Source of the DNA: Ignavibacteriales bacterium
GTDB lineage: Bacteria > Bacteroidota > Ignavibacteria > Tepidaquicellales > Tepidaquicellaceae
DNA length: 64,000 nt
NCBI GenBank assembly: GCA_020635255.1
Contig: JACKAC010000001.1
Location: 1,651,501 to 1,715,500 of the forward strand
Reading direction: 5' to 3'
A program made the position numbers and the translations under genes. Shown here in pieces: positions 46,892 through 56,400 of the stretch. The notes under the pieces were generated by a model, which did no database searches, was not told the DNA's origin, and worked only from the letters and a program-made list of their open reading frames with translations. How positions within the stretch are numbered: the first letter of the stretch is position 1; each line of letters starts with the position of its first letter.

Positions 46892-47497
46892 ATGGATTTC
46901 GAGAATTTTAAAAAATTAGAGGAAATAAAACCAACTTCATTCATTATCGCAGGACTTTTTTTGTTAACATTTTTGATAAGTGGGTCTTCTTATATATTTT
47001 TTTTCTATAAAGATTTATTTAATACTCTAGATTGGTTTAGACTAATTCTATTATCAGCTTCAATCCCAGCACCAATGTTTATTTTCACTGTAACAATACT
47101 TTACAAAGAATACTCGAGTGAAGTATCCGACATTGAGAAAGATATCGATGATATAGAAGCTAAAATATTTAATATGGAATTGGATGACATTAAAAATAAC
47201 ACAGTTAATGAAGAAATAGAGTCCTTCAAAAAAGTGAAAGAGAAAATAGAATTAACTAGAGATAAATATAAATCATCAACATATTCAAATTATTTCTGGA
47301 TTGCATCATTGTCGACTCTTATAACAATTTATGGGAGTCTAGTTTTGGGTTTCATATTGAAATTGCTTTCTATACAATGGAGTGGTAAAATTATATTGGT
47401 TGTTATTTATATTATTATCACATTTTTCATTTCATCTTTTATTAAATCTGAATCTAAAGATTTTAACAAAAATAAAGTTTCTCCTCCCACTTCTTAG
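46892..47497 (+). CDS. Hypothetical four-helix membrane protein with cytoplasmic coiled coil
   Basis: 201 residues. Membrane helices at about 16-37, 46-70, 133-155 and 164-185; the loop between helices 2 and 3 (about 72-130) is a charged coiled coil (IEKDIDDIEAKIF, EEIESFKKVKEKIELTRDKY). No family recognised. The gene is noticeably AT-rich compared with the genes on both sides, as are other accessory-looking genes in this window. Confidence 0.65.
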   Translation: MDFENFKKLEEIKPTSFIIAGLFLLTFLISGSSYIFFFYKDLFNTLDWFRLILLSASIPAPMFIFTVTILYKEYSSEVSDIEKDIDDIEAKIFNMELDDIKNNTVNEEIESFKKVKEKIELTRDKYKSSTYSNYFWIASLSTLITIYGSLVLGFILKLLSIQWSGKIILVVIYIIITFFISSFIKSESKDFNKNKVSPPTS

Positions 47498-47507
47498 TTT
47501 AAATTTA

Positions 47508-48026
47508 ATGAAATACATTCTTTCAATATTATTTTTTTTGATAGTGGTTTCTTCATATTCGCAGGAGACCTTTACCGATGACGTGAACGGGCTAAGCTAT
47601 ACCTACCCGGAAAGCTGGCATAAGGATCAGAACTCGACAGGAACCTACTATGTAACAAACGACACGGCGTATTTCCTTGCACAGGCAGACAGGTTCTTCA
47701 AGGACTTCGAGTATGATGCTCAAAACATAAATGATTCCGCTTACAGGGAAGATCTGCTGAATAAGATGATACTTTCCACGGGCAGGGATGTTACGATACT
47801 GGAATACGGAAATATGAACGTAAGCGGACTGCCGGCTTATTTTATCGTATGGAATATAGCCGGGAAGGACAATAATCCGCAGACAGGTTCAAAAATGATC
47901 CAGATACAAACCGCAGTGAAAGAAATGTTTTACACATTCAATGCAGGCGCTCCTATCAAATTCTACACCGATTATAAATCCATCTTCGATTCGATCATTG
48001 CCTCAATAAGTATAAAGAAGAGGTAG
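47508..48026 (+). CDS. Hypothetical secreted protein
   Basis: 172 residues from the ATG at 47508; this start gives a clean signal peptide (MKYILSILFFLIVVSSYSQ), while a longer frame from 47382 would overlap the previous gene. The mature part begins FTDDVNGLSYTYPESWHKDQ, resembling PsbP-like or DUF1795-type domains found in small periplasmic proteins. No lipobox and no sorting tail. Confidence 0.75.
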   Translation: MKYILSILFFLIVVSSYSQETFTDDVNGLSYTYPESWHKDQNSTGTYYVTNDTAYFLAQADRFFKDFEYDAQNINDSAYREDLLNKMILSTGRDVTILEYGNMNVSGLPAYFIVWNIAGKDNNPQTGSKMIQIQTAVKEMFYTFNAGAPIKFYTDYKSIFDSIIASISIKKR

Positions 48027-48117
48027 TAAGTCAATATTTGTGGCAGTGGGTTCTGTAGCTCTTCGTTTCTAGTTTATGTTTCCGAATTTGGTTTAAGCAT
48101 CGTTGTTAGTTTCTCTT

Positions 48118-48147
48118 CTAGATTCCCGCTTTCGCGGGAATGACAAA
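48118..48147. repeat. Dispersed short palindromic repeat
   Basis: TCTAGATTCCCGCTTTCGCG followed by GGAATGACAA; perfect palindrome TTCCCGC/GCGGGAA. Related to 5904-5940 and 2236-2259. Confidence 0.8.
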
Positions 48148-48740
48148 TAATAAACAGGCTAGCCTGATTTTAGCAATGCACTATAGATTTTCCAGAGTGT
48201 CGTGCAAGCATGTCATGAAGCGCGACCACAGTGTAGTCTTTCATGCAACACGCCATTACACGCCATCATACGGGAATTCAGGCGCAACGGTCCTACGCCA
48301 CCTGTGTACATACGACGTGGAGGTGCAGGTGTGATCCCATTGGTACTGCCGAGTGACATAACGGTTAAGTTTCCGTGCCTTCCCTGACCATACGGACGAA
48401 AAAAGACAGGTCTGCTCCCGTTTATACCCGTTATCCCTTCATACAATGCTTCCATCAGTAAGGGGTCGTGATCCATAATCTTTTATAACCATGGGCTTAG
48501 GGGTATCTCTCCACAAATTAGCAATGGCTGGCTATGGCGTCACAGCAGGGGACAACGTATTACCGCGGGCGTGTGAATCTTCCGCTTCTGCGCGGTCTCC
48601 GGGTTCTATTTAAAGAACTGGTTAACTCGAGTAACTGTATGCAAGATAAGATGAAGTCAAGTTAGTTTAAATGAAGAAAGGGTTATATACGTATCTATAC
48701 TTTTTTTATATCACCTTATGATAAGACACGTCTAAGAAAA

Positions 48741-48926
48741 CCACACTTCGTGTGTGTTCTTTGGCTTGATACAAAAGAACCAAAAAATCAAGGCTCAGAG
48801 TGTAAATCGTCTAACAATTGTTATGTTTTTTGCTCGAAGAAAAAAACTCGCTCGAACCCCGATAAATCGGGGTAAGACCTCACTCAAACAGTTTTTCTTC
48901 GCCCTCCGATGAATCGGAGGAACGCA
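48741..48926. repeat. Hairpin-rich structured element
   Basis: A run of inverted repeats: CACAC/GTGTG around a short loop (48742-48754), GTTCTTT/AAAGAAC at 48756-48780 overlapping a CTTGAT/ATCAAG pair, CCCCGATAAATCGGGG near 48858, and CCTCCGATGAATCGGAGG near 48904. Several elements of this sort are typical of intergenic repeats in Bacteroidota-like genomes. No function assigned. Confidence 0.5.
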
Positions 48927-48935
48927 AAAAGCCTC

Positions 48936-49170
48936 ACAATTTTGCCTCCCGACCATGCTGGGAGGACGACGATTTACACATCGCCATATTAGGAAGAATG
49001 GGATTATGCCGATTAGATCCAGCTCTCAAATCCCTAAGCTGTCCAATCTCTTTGGGCAGTTTGGTAAGCTTATTATTCCTCAAATCAAGCACCCGCAGAT
49101 GGATTATTACCCAATTATAGTCTCGTCCGACAAACGAAGCCAGAGTTTGTAAAAGATCGGTAAAATAATT
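48936..49170 (-). pseudogene. Leucine-rich-repeat gene remnant
   Basis: The minus strand between about 49098 and 49008 codes one clear leucine-rich repeat: LRVLDLRNNKLTKLPKEIGQ, then LRDLRAGSNRHN. The frame stays open for roughly 78 codons to a TGA at 48936-48938 but shows no further repeats and no start that makes sense, so this is probably the tail or a shard of a larger LRR protein. Confidence 0.6.
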
Positions 49171-49296
49171 TTCTCTGAAATGTTGCTTTTTATTTTTAGA
49201 AAGAATACATTTATAATCATAATTTTTAATTTAAGTAATTTCTAGAAAAAGCATATTTACAGTATATTACTGTAAATAAAACTAACAATAAAAATA

Positions 49297-49791
49297 ATGA
49301 AAACTCAATTATTATTTGTTTCGTTTATTATTTTTTTATGCTTATGTGGGTGGGGCGATAATTTGCAATCCAATATCCAAGATAGCACTTCGCAAACAAG
49401 TACCTTAATAGGGAAAGTGAGCGATCGCTACATGATATTAAGCTCAGCTTCCATAGAAGAACTTTTAGACTCAACTAATTTCTATACAACTAAAAAAGGA
49501 TATAGGTTATCTGGAGATATAGTTATTGACAATAGTGGCTCAGAGAAAAATCGATATTTCCAAAGAATTGAAAAGAAATCTTATTTCTCAAGAGAACAAC
49601 GCGTCAGATATTTTAATGCACCGACTTTAAATGAAATATTATTTAAGCAAACACATGATGCTTTTGATGGTAATCAATATAACGGATTGGCTGACCTCAT
49701 AGATGAAAAAAACCAACCTGACTATACTGATATTATTGTTAACTTTAATGATTCCACAAAAAACTGCGAAGTATTTTTAATAAGTAAATAA
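49297..49791 (+). CDS. Hypothetical secreted protein
   Basis: 164 residues. The N-terminus is a signal peptide (LLFVSFIIFLCLCGWGD, cleaved near 20; a cysteine at 17 could be a weak lipobox). The rest is hydrophilic and I do not recognise a family. The gene is AT-rich and lies between the decayed stretch and tRNA-Arg, so it may be recently acquired. Confidence 0.6.
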   Translation: MKTQLLFVSFIIFLCLCGWGDNLQSNIQDSTSQTSTLIGKVSDRYMILSSASIEELLDSTNFYTTKKGYRLSGDIVIDNSGSEKNRYFQRIEKKSYFSREQRVRYFNAPTLNEILFKQTHDAFDGNQYNGLADLIDEKNQPDYTDIIVNFNDSTKNCEVFLISK

Positions 49792-49901
49792 TTTTTTGTT
49801 GTTAGAGTTTCTAAATCTGGGAGTACAATTCAGACATGAGCTTGTCATGTTGATAGAATTGAATATCGTTATTAATTGAGCTAATTTAATCAAGTTTTCT
49901 T

Positions 49902-49973
49902 GCCCCTGTGGTGTAACGGATAGCACAATAGACTTCGGATCTATTAGTCAGGGTTCGAATCCTTGCGGGGGTA
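49902..49973 (+). tRNA. tRNA-Arg (anticodon TCG)
   Basis: The cloverleaf can be folded by eye: acceptor GCCCCTG with CGGGGGT (closing G-T pair), anticodon stem AATAGA/TCTATT around the loop CTTCGGA (anticodon TCG, reads CGA), and the T arm CAGGGTTCGAATCCTTG. No CCA is encoded. It marks the right edge of the gene-poor stretch. Confidence 0.93.
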
Positions 49974-50000
49974 CAATTATTAATCTAAGAATTAAGAATT

Positions 50001-50129
50001 ATGTCGGTTTTTGCAATAGTAGCGGCTTTCGGGTTTTCAGTTCTAATACTGGCTCTATTCGGGCTTCTTCCATTGATCGTATTCGAAAAGGATGACCAGG
50101 GGAAATACGGGAACGCAAAATCGGAGTAA
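50001..50129 (+). CDS. 42-residue single-pass membrane protein
   Basis: An ATG at 50001 starts 42 codons ended by TAA. The product has one membrane helix (VFAIVAAFGFSVLILALFGL and on to LLPLIVF) and a charged C-terminus (EKDDQGKYGNAKSE). The hydrophobic-then-charged design, the position between the tRNA and convergent priA, and the 3-base gap to the priA stop argue that it is a real small gene. Function unknown. Confidence 0.6.
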   Translation: MSVFAIVAAFGFSVLILALFGLLPLIVFEKDDQGKYGNAKSE

Positions 50130-50132
50130 GCC

Positions 50133-52664
50133 TTACATAAGGCTCATCACATCCACGTCGATAATTATCTGCACTTTTTGAGGAATATTCTCCTCAGCGT
50201 AACCTTTCGCCATCCGCAGTATTTTATTCAAGTACTTTCCGCCGGGATCTTTCTGCCGGGAAGATTTTATAAGAAGATGAAAACGGTATTTGTCTTTCAG
50301 CTTCGCAAACAGCGGAGGGTGAGGAGGAAGCACGTCGAGAATCTTTTCCGTATCTACGGTTTTTATAAAATTGAACATCTCCTTTATCTTACTTTCAACT
50401 TCGCGCCTGTCCTCGGATTTGGCTTCAATAAGCGCCAACCTGCTGTAAGGAGGATAATTCACAGCTTTGCGGGCTTTTATTTCGTTGTAGTAGAAGGCAT
50501 TGTAGTCATGGTTCCTCACATTATCGAACACAAAATAATCCGGGTGATTGGTTTGAATGATGACCTCGCCGGCTTTTTCGCTTCGACCGCTGCGCCCCGA
50601 AACCTGTGTTAATATCTGGAACGTCTTTTCCGTAGCGCGGAAATCAGGGTGGAGGAGTCCTATATCGGCATTCACCACTCCGACAAGCGTTACATTGGGA
50701 AAGTCCAGTCCTTTGGAAATTATCTGGGTACCAACGAGTATATCGATCTTCTTTTCGTAAAAGTCGTTTAATATCTGCTGGTATTTTACACGTGAGGTGA
50801 GTGTATCCGAATCCATGCGTTCGACAGACGCGGACGGAAAAAGCTTCGCAATCTCTTCCTCCACACGCTCCGTACCTGCTCCCATTGGAATAAGGCGGTC
50901 GGAATTGCACTCGGAGCAATTGGTGGTCATGCTTCTCGAGAACCCGCAATAGTGGCACAGCATTCTTTCAAATGCTTTATGATAAGTGAGAGCTATATCA
51001 CAGCGGGGACACATCTCCACGTGACCACAGCTACTGCATTCTATGTAAGCATGGTAACCGCGACGGTTTTGCAAAAGTATAGTGCTTTCTTTTTTGTCTA
51101 GCCTGTCGTCCAGGGCTATAATGATGTCCTTCGAAAGGAATTTCACGCGTACCTTATCGATAAAATCCAGGAAATCCTGTTTTACTTTTTCCGACCTCGT
51201 CACGAGATACTCTTCGGTCCTTTCTTTATCGCGGTGAGAGGTGTCTATTATCTCAATGTCAGGCATTTTGATATTTGTGGCGCGGTGCGGAAGCGTGAGC
51301 AATTCATATTTACCGTTAAGAGCGTTCGTATAGCTTTCGATGGAAGGAGTAGCGGAGCCCATCACGACAACCGCATCATTTATTTGCGCGCGGACAATAG
51401 CAGAATCACGCCCATTGTAGCGCGGAGAGTTTTCCTGCTTATAAGAGCTGTCATGCTCCTCATCGACGATAATAATGCCGATATTTTCGAGGGGGGCAAA
51501 TATTGCTGACCGCGCTCCAATAACTATCCTGTACCCTCCGTTGCGGATCTTATCGAACGTATCTAGTCTCTCACCGTCAGAAAGCCTGCTGTGAATGACA
51601 CCAATAAGGTCGCCAAACTTCATACGGAAACGGTGAATAAGCTGAGGCGTAAGGGATATTTCCGGTACGAGCACTACCGCATTTTTCCCCTGCTCGAGAG
51701 CGTATTCTATTGCACGAAGGTATACCTCCGTCTTACCGCTTCCCGTAACCCCATACAGAAGGAAGGGTTTGAATTCGTTTTTATCGAGAGTTTCATTTAT
51801 CCTCGATAGAGCGGTCTTTTGTTCATTATTTAAAGTTACCTGTTTTTTCTTTTCGGTAAATATATCGGCGGACTGCCGGATCTTTCTTTCTTCGCGAATC
51901 TTAATAATACCTTTCTTTTCGAGTGAGCGGAGCGACGCGAGTGTAATCCCAATGTGCTCATATACGAGGGAAAGCTCGGCTTCTTTATTTCCGTCGATGA
52001 ATTCAAGGAACAGAATCTGTTTCTTTCCGGTAATTTTATTTTCCTGTATCACGCGATGAAGTTCATCCGGATCGAAAAGCGGAGTGGCAATCTTTACAAG
52101 CTTCTCTTTTGTTGGTTTAGTATAAAAGGATTCTTTTTTAAGTACCTCCGCATCAGAGAGTTTTTTTAGGAGCGAAGTCACCTGCTTTGAATTGAGGCGT
52201 TTAGCGATCTGCTTCTGAGTGAGCAATTCGTCCCTGCTCTGCTCGAATATTTTGATCACATCAATGAGGAGGTTATCCTTCAATTTGCTTTTGTCCAGCT
52301 TATCGCGGTAATCGTCGGTCAGTGAAAAGTATAATTCCGATCTTATATTGATATTACGAGGGACAGCAGAAAACAGGACTTCACCAACTGGGGCAATGTA
52401 ATATTCTGCTACCCATTTGCAGAACCGAATGAGTTCATCGGAAATAATACGTTCATCGTCGAGAATGGCTTTAACATTCTTTACATAATCGAGGTCGGTC
52501 TTGTTTGAAGTGGAAAGTATAAGCCCGGTGAGGGTTTTCTTGCCAAAGCTGACAAGGACCCTCTTCCCTATTTCGATCTCATCTACAAAATAATCGGGCA
52601 CTTTGTAAGTGAAGAGCTTATCGATCGGAACATTAAGGGCAATATTTACATAGAGGTCATTCAA
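50133..52664 (-). CDS. priA: Primosomal replication protein N' (PriA helicase)
   Basis: 843 residues. DNA-binding N-terminal domains, then a superfamily 2 helicase core with Walker A GVTGSGKT at 305-312, DEEHDSSYKQ motif II, ATPSIES motif III and a QVSGRSGR motif VI. Between the lobes lies the zinc-binding region with eight cysteines in CSSCGHVEMCPRC and CHYCG...CSEC pairs. PriA restarts stalled replication forks. A strong terminator hairpin sits 12 bases before its start codon. Confidence 0.96.
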   Translation of the reverse strand: MNDLYVNIALNVPIDKLFTYKVPDYFVDEIEIGKRVLVSFGKKTLTGLILSTSNKTDLDYVKNVKAILDDERIISDELIRFCKWVAEYYIAPVGEVLFSAVPRNINIRSELYFSLTDDYRDKLDKSKLKDNLLIDVIKIFEQSRDELLTQKQIAKRLNSKQVTSLLKKLSDAEVLKKESFYTKPTKEKLVKIATPLFDPDELHRVIQENKITGKKQILFLEFIDGNKEAELSLVYEHIGITLASLRSLEKKGIIKIREERKIRQSADIFTEKKKQVTLNNEQKTALSRINETLDKNEFKPFLLYGVTGSGKTEVYLRAIEYALEQGKNAVVLVPEISLTPQLIHRFRMKFGDLIGVIHSRLSDGERLDTFDKIRNGGYRIVIGARSAIFAPLENIGIIIVDEEHDSSYKQENSPRYNGRDSAIVRAQINDAVVVMGSATPSIESYTNALNGKYELLTLPHRATNIKMPDIEIIDTSHRDKERTEEYLVTRSEKVKQDFLDFIDKVRVKFLSKDIIIALDDRLDKKESTILLQNRRGYHAYIECSSCGHVEMCPRCDIALTYHKAFERMLCHYCGFSRSMTTNCSECNSDRLIPMGAGTERVEEEIAKLFPSASVERMDSDTLTSRVKYQQILNDFYEKKIDILVGTQIISKGLDFPNVTLVGVVNADIGLLHPDFRATEKTFQILTQVSGRSGRSEKAGEVIIQTNHPDYFVFDNVRNHDYNAFYYNEIKARKAVNYPPYSRLALIEAKSEDRREVESKIKEMFNFIKTVDTEKILDVLPPHPPLFAKLKDKYRFHLLIKSSRQKDPGGKYLNKILRMAKGYAEENIPQKVQIIIDVDVMSLM

Positions 52665-52675
52665 AAGAAAAAATA

Positions 52676-52707
52676 AGAGTCCGTTTGAAATTAATCAAAC
52701 GGACTCT
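52676..52707 (-). terminator. Intrinsic terminator upstream of priA
   Basis: AGAGTCCGTTTGA pairs perfectly (13 bp) with TCAAACGGACTCT around AATTAA, followed on the minus strand by TTATTTTTTC. It closes the operon ending at 52731 and lies 12 bases before the priA ATG at 52664. Confidence 0.92.
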
Positions 52708-52730
52708 GTAAAACCGTTTATAAATCTATC

Positions 52731-53246
52731 CTATTTCACCTTGTTATACTCAACAGTTAGCTTCTCATTAACGTCGCCGGTAGGCATCTTAATCGAAAAA
52801 TTAACATCATGAGACATTTTGTCACCATTAATAGTAATTACCCTGTCCTCACTCATATAGTCATTTGCTCCGTGGAGAGAAATAACATTTCCTTCAGCTT
52901 TGCCAGTGTATGTCAACATCCAGTCACCACCCCATATGTCATAGGAGTGACCTTTAATATTGCCATTTGCATCAGCCGTTATAATCACAGTTCCAGTATA
53001 AGTATTGCCATCGGAACTTTTGCCTACGATCTCAACAAATAAATACTGTCCATGCTTCAAATAGATACTAGATTCTTCGCTTGTGATCTTAGTTCCCATC
53101 ATTTCATATGGAACGGCTGACCAATTACCAACTGCCATATCAAAAGCGGAGTTTTGAATTGGTGGCGGCGGCTGATCCTGAGCCCGGGATAAAGATGAAA
53201 TACCCAAAACAAATACCATTAGTGCAAAAAGTTTAATTTTGTTCAT
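52731..53246 (-). CDS. Secreted DUF1579-like protein
   Basis: 171 residues. Signal peptide to about residue 22 (ending SLSRAQ), then a single beta-rich domain of about 145 residues with GNWSAVPYEM, HGQYLFVEIVG, GHSYDIWGGDWMLTYTGKAE, which resembles the lipocalin-like DUF1579 group. No lipobox or sorting tail. It is the last gene of the minus-strand operon 56247 to 52731, closed by the terminator at 52676-52707. Confidence 0.75.
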   Translation of the reverse strand: MNKIKLFALMVFVLGISSLSRAQDQPPPPIQNSAFDMAVGNWSAVPYEMMGTKITSEESSIYLKHGQYLFVEIVGKSSDGNTYTGTVIITADANGNIKGHSYDIWGGDWMLTYTGKAEGNVISLHGANDYMSEDRVITINGDKMSHDVNFSIKMPTGDVNEKLTVEYNKVK

Positions 53247-53273
53247 TTCCCCAATGTTTTTAATTAGTAAAGA

Positions 53274-53888
53274 TTATTTAGAATTTCTGTTTGGATTTAA
53301 CTTTGGTACTTCATCTGATGGCGCGGAGCCATCTTTTTCATCATCGGACATACCTTCAATCTGTTTAAGGTATTTTTGCGCAGACTCAAAATCGGGGTCG
53401 CCCTGTTTTACCTGCGAGAAATATTCCTTTGCCTTATTATATGCACCCTGGTCATAATAGAATATACCCTTTTCAAGGGTAGTCATGTCATTCACTTCAG
53501 TACTCTCATCAGTCGGGTCATCCGGCTTATCCGGATTGGTTTCTCTCAACGGTGAACGAGTGTTTGTATTCCTATCCTGTTCAATCTCTTTCAGCTTCAT
53601 ATCCACGGGATTTATTTCTCTCTCCTGCGGAGTTAGTATAAAGAATACCAGCATCGCGATTCCCAGTACCATCAGGGCAAGAAAAGCGGTCAGAATAATG
53701 CTAACGTTTGCCTTTCTCGCGCCACCATCATCGGTATGACCGTGGCTCCTTATTATGGGAGCAATTACGCTATTGTAGTATTCGGGATCGGATTTTTTAT
53801 AGTGCTCAGCCATCTCATCGAAATACTTCCGGCTGTTTTTATAATATTCTTCGAATTGTTCCCGCGAAGGTTTACCTGCAGTACTCAT
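53274..53888 (-). CDS. Single-pass membrane protein with TPR-like ectodomain
   Basis: 204 residues. About 60 hydrophilic residues (REQFEEYYKNSRKYFDEMAE) precede one membrane helix (about 64-86) and a periplasmic part with a Pro/Asp/Thr-rich linker and one or two TPR-like units (TLEKGIFYYDQGAYNKAKEY, DPDFESAQKYLKQIEG). Function unknown. It follows the symporter gene by 9 bases. Confidence 0.75.
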   Translation of the reverse strand: MSTAGKPSREQFEEYYKNSRKYFDEMAEHYKKSDPEYYNSVIAPIIRSHGHTDDGGARKANVSIILTAFLALMVLGIAMLVFFILTPQEREINPVDMKLKEIEQDRNTNTRSPLRETNPDKPDDPTDESTEVNDMTTLEKGIFYYDQGAYNKAKEYFSQVKQGDPDFESAQKYLKQIEGMSDDEKDGSAPSDEVPKLNPNRNSK

Positions 53889-53897
53889 AGGATCAAA

Positions 53898-55388
53898 TTA
53901 TTTGAATGCTTTTCTAATTGAAATCGATATACCCGCCGTAATAAAGACGACTATCACGCCCGTAATAGTAAACCATGTGAAATTAACAGCGGGGAATACA
54001 TTGAATTTTGGAAGAATGAAGAGCAGAATCAATACTAAAATAGCAATCGAATATGCAACGATCGAATCGCCCAGACGCGCGCTTTTCCATGCCATGCCCA
54101 AGAGGAATACCCCCAATAGTCCACCGTATATAATGGACTGTATATTCAACGCATAAGCAACGGCGGGATTTTTTTCATCAAGGAATAACATGGCAGTACC
54201 CACCACAACAACAGCCCAGAATAGTGTTGCAAGCCTGGAGTATTTAAGTTCCTTCTCCGGAGAGATACTTTTATCTTTGAATTTGAACAGGTCAAGGATC
54301 GTGGTCGAAGCAAGTGAATTGAACGTAGATGATAAAGTTGACATAGACGCGGCAAGCAGACCGGCGATGACCAGCCCCGCTATACCGACGGGAAGGCTCT
54401 CAATAATGAATTTAGGAAATATCTCGTCTGTTTTTGTCAGCATGTGTCCATCAACCGAGAGCGCGGTATATTCAACCCCTTTATAAAAAGCAAACAGCAT
54501 TACGCCAATCAGAAGGAACATTGCAAACTGCAGGAACACCAGAATACCGCTTCCTATCAGCGCCTTCTGCGAGGCAGTTTTATCTTTACATGTGAGAAGC
54601 CTCTGCACAATGATCTGGTCAGTACCGTGCGAAGCCATAGCAAGGAATGCTCCGCCTATTATACCACCGATGGCATTGTAATTCCCGGTGAAGAATTCGC
54701 CAAATGATGACGGCATCGTAAAATTGAATACATTAAACTTATCTCCCTGCGAGGCAAAGGCAGTAACATCAGCAAACCCGTTCGGAAGGAGATTCCATAT
54801 TACTATAATGGTTATAATCGCTCCAAGGAAATATATGAACATTTGAATTACATCCGTCCAGATGACAGCTTTAATACCGCCGATATATGCATAGACAACC
54901 GTAATAGCTCCGACAATCAGTATGGTTTCAAAATAACTCATGCCGGTAAGGAGCTTGATCGGGATAGCGGTGGTAAATAACCTTACCCCGTCAGCAAATA
55001 TCCTTAATAAAATAAATGTAATGGAAGAATATCTGCGCATTGCGTACCCGAACCTATTGCCAAGAAACTGGTATGCGGTTTCAAGATTGCCTGCGTAATA
55101 TTTTGGGATAAACAAGAACGCCACAACGATCCTTCCTATCAAAAATCCTATCGCAAGCTGGAGGAAGCCCATATTGGTAAGGTAAGCTACACCCGGGATA
55201 CTGAGAAAGGTAAGCGTGCTTGTTTCGGTGGCAACCACAGAAAAACATGCCGCCCACCACGGGATATTCCTGGACCCAAGGAAGTAATCACTAACGGTCT
55301 TTTGTCTGCCGGAAATATAGATACCGAAAACAGCAACACCTATCAGATATACAACAATGACGATATAATCTATGGAGGAAAAGTTCAT
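53898..55388 (-). CDS. Sodium:solute symporter (SSS family)
   Basis: 496 residues, about thirteen helices. The first helix region YIVIVVYLIGVAVFGIYISG with SDYFLGSRNIPWWAACFSVV, and the MSTLSSTFNSLASTTILDLF segment with the Na+-site serines, are typical of this family (relatives of PutP, SGLT-like and sialic-acid symporters). The substrate cannot be fixed. It lies 4 bases after the metallo-hydrolase gene. Confidence 0.92.
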   Translation of the reverse strand: MNFSSIDYIVIVVYLIGVAVFGIYISGRQKTVSDYFLGSRNIPWWAACFSVVATETSTLTFLSIPGVAYLTNMGFLQLAIGFLIGRIVVAFLFIPKYYAGNLETAYQFLGNRFGYAMRRYSSITFILLRIFADGVRLFTTAIPIKLLTGMSYFETILIVGAITVVYAYIGGIKAVIWTDVIQMFIYFLGAIITIIVIWNLLPNGFADVTAFASQGDKFNVFNFTMPSSFGEFFTGNYNAIGGIIGGAFLAMASHGTDQIIVQRLLTCKDKTASQKALIGSGILVFLQFAMFLLIGVMLFAFYKGVEYTALSVDGHMLTKTDEIFPKFIIESLPVGIAGLVIAGLLAASMSTLSSTFNSLASTTILDLFKFKDKSISPEKELKYSRLATLFWAVVVVGTAMLFLDEKNPAVAYALNIQSIIYGGLLGVFLLGMAWKSARLGDSIVAYSIAILVLILLFILPKFNVFPAVNFTWFTITGVIVVFITAGISISIRKAFK

Positions 55389-55392
55389 AGAA

Positions 55393-56247
55393 TTAAGATT
55401 CGTTTATGATAAACTTATCTTTTAAGAAATAGCCTTTGTCGCCAAGACCGATCTTACCTGCTTCATTATGCGGATCATGTTCAAATGCGATCATCCAGTC
55501 ATTATTTGCAATATCATGTAAAAGTTTCTTCTTTTCTTCCAAAGTATTTAGCGGGAACAGATCATATCCCATAATATACGGCACCGGTATATGACCGGCA
55601 GTGGGAATCAGATCGGCAAGGTACACAAGCGTGTTATCTCCGTCAGAAAGTTTTACCAACTGCATATCCCTTGTGTGACCATTCACAGGAAGCAGTGTAA
55701 TAACTTCATCAAACTTATGCTCCCCTTCCGTAAATTTTAATACGCCTTTATCCTCAAGTATCTTATAATTTTCAGGGAAAAAACTTGCACGGTCTCTTTC
55801 GGTTGGATTCATCGCCCAATCATAATGGTTCTTCTGGACATGATACACAGCGTTTTGAAAGGCAGGTACTATCTCGTCATTATCATTTTTAACGGTGTTT
55901 CCCCCGGCGTGATCAAAATGCAGATGGGTAAGTATAACATCCGTAATATCATCCCTGCTAAGTCCGAGTTCCTGAAGTGATCTTTCGAGCGTATAATGAG
56001 AGAAATCTACGTCGTAAATTTTATTCAGCTTTTCGGAAAGTTTATACCCTATACCGGTATCGACCAGAATCCTTTTATGGCCGTCATCCAGAAGGAGCGC
56101 GCGTGTACACATGTCAATACGGTTTTGGTCATCGGAGGGGTTAGTTTTGGTCCATAACGGTTTTGGCACAACGCCAAACATGGCGCCTCCATCGAGCTTA
56201 AACAGCCCTGTCTGAACAGAATGTACGGTATAATTTCCAATCCTCAT
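55393..56247 (-). CDS. MBL-fold metallo-hydrolase
   Basis: 284 residues. The zinc-binding motif HLHFDHAGG is at 108-116, followed by further ligands in VNGHTRDMQ (about 194) and FEHDPHNE near the end. No signal peptide is visible. This group includes lactonases and hydrolases with broad substrates. It leads the operon with the symporter, so it may act on the imported solute, but that is inference. Confidence 0.9.
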   Translation of the reverse strand: MRIGNYTVHSVQTGLFKLDGGAMFGVVPKPLWTKTNPSDDQNRIDMCTRALLLDDGHKRILVDTGIGYKLSEKLNKIYDVDFSHYTLERSLQELGLSRDDITDVILTHLHFDHAGGNTVKNDNDEIVPAFQNAVYHVQKNHYDWAMNPTERDRASFFPENYKILEDKGVLKFTEGEHKFDEVITLLPVNGHTRDMQLVKLSDGDNTLVYLADLIPTAGHIPVPYIMGYDLFPLNTLEEKKKLLHDIANNDWMIAFEHDPHNEAGKIGLGDKGYFLKDKFIINES

Positions 56248-56400
56248 TGATAGTGAAGAGTTTTTGCAAAAAGTTAATAATAAGCATTACAGCTTTTAGA
56301 TAATATGTTAAAATTACTAAAAAACCAGACATTCAAATTATATTTTAATCTTTTGCATACAATTAGTATTTTTGGGTAAACCAATCAAAATGGGAGAAAA

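Larger units (their letters stand above)
48027..49296. other. Gene-poor, repeat-rich decayed stretch
   Basis: About 1.27 kb with no intact gene that I can support. It holds a dispersed palindromic repeat (48118-48147), an unassigned segment of higher GC at about 48180-48620, a hairpin-rich element (48741-48926) and a leucine-rich-repeat gene remnant on the minus strand (48936-49170). An open minus-strand frame of 87 codons at 48213-48476 has no recognisable product. The mixture looks like debris from past insertions near a tRNA gene. Confidence 0.55.

Noticed and set aside
47382..47507. Longer N-terminus for the secreted protein at 47508
   Set aside because: It would overlap the previous gene and hide the clean signal peptide that begins at 47508.
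48213..48476. 87-codon minus-strand frame in the decayed stretch
   Set aside because: The translation shows no domain or secondary-structure sense, and the opposite strand is open too, as expected in GC-richer non-coding DNA. A decayed gene cannot be excluded.
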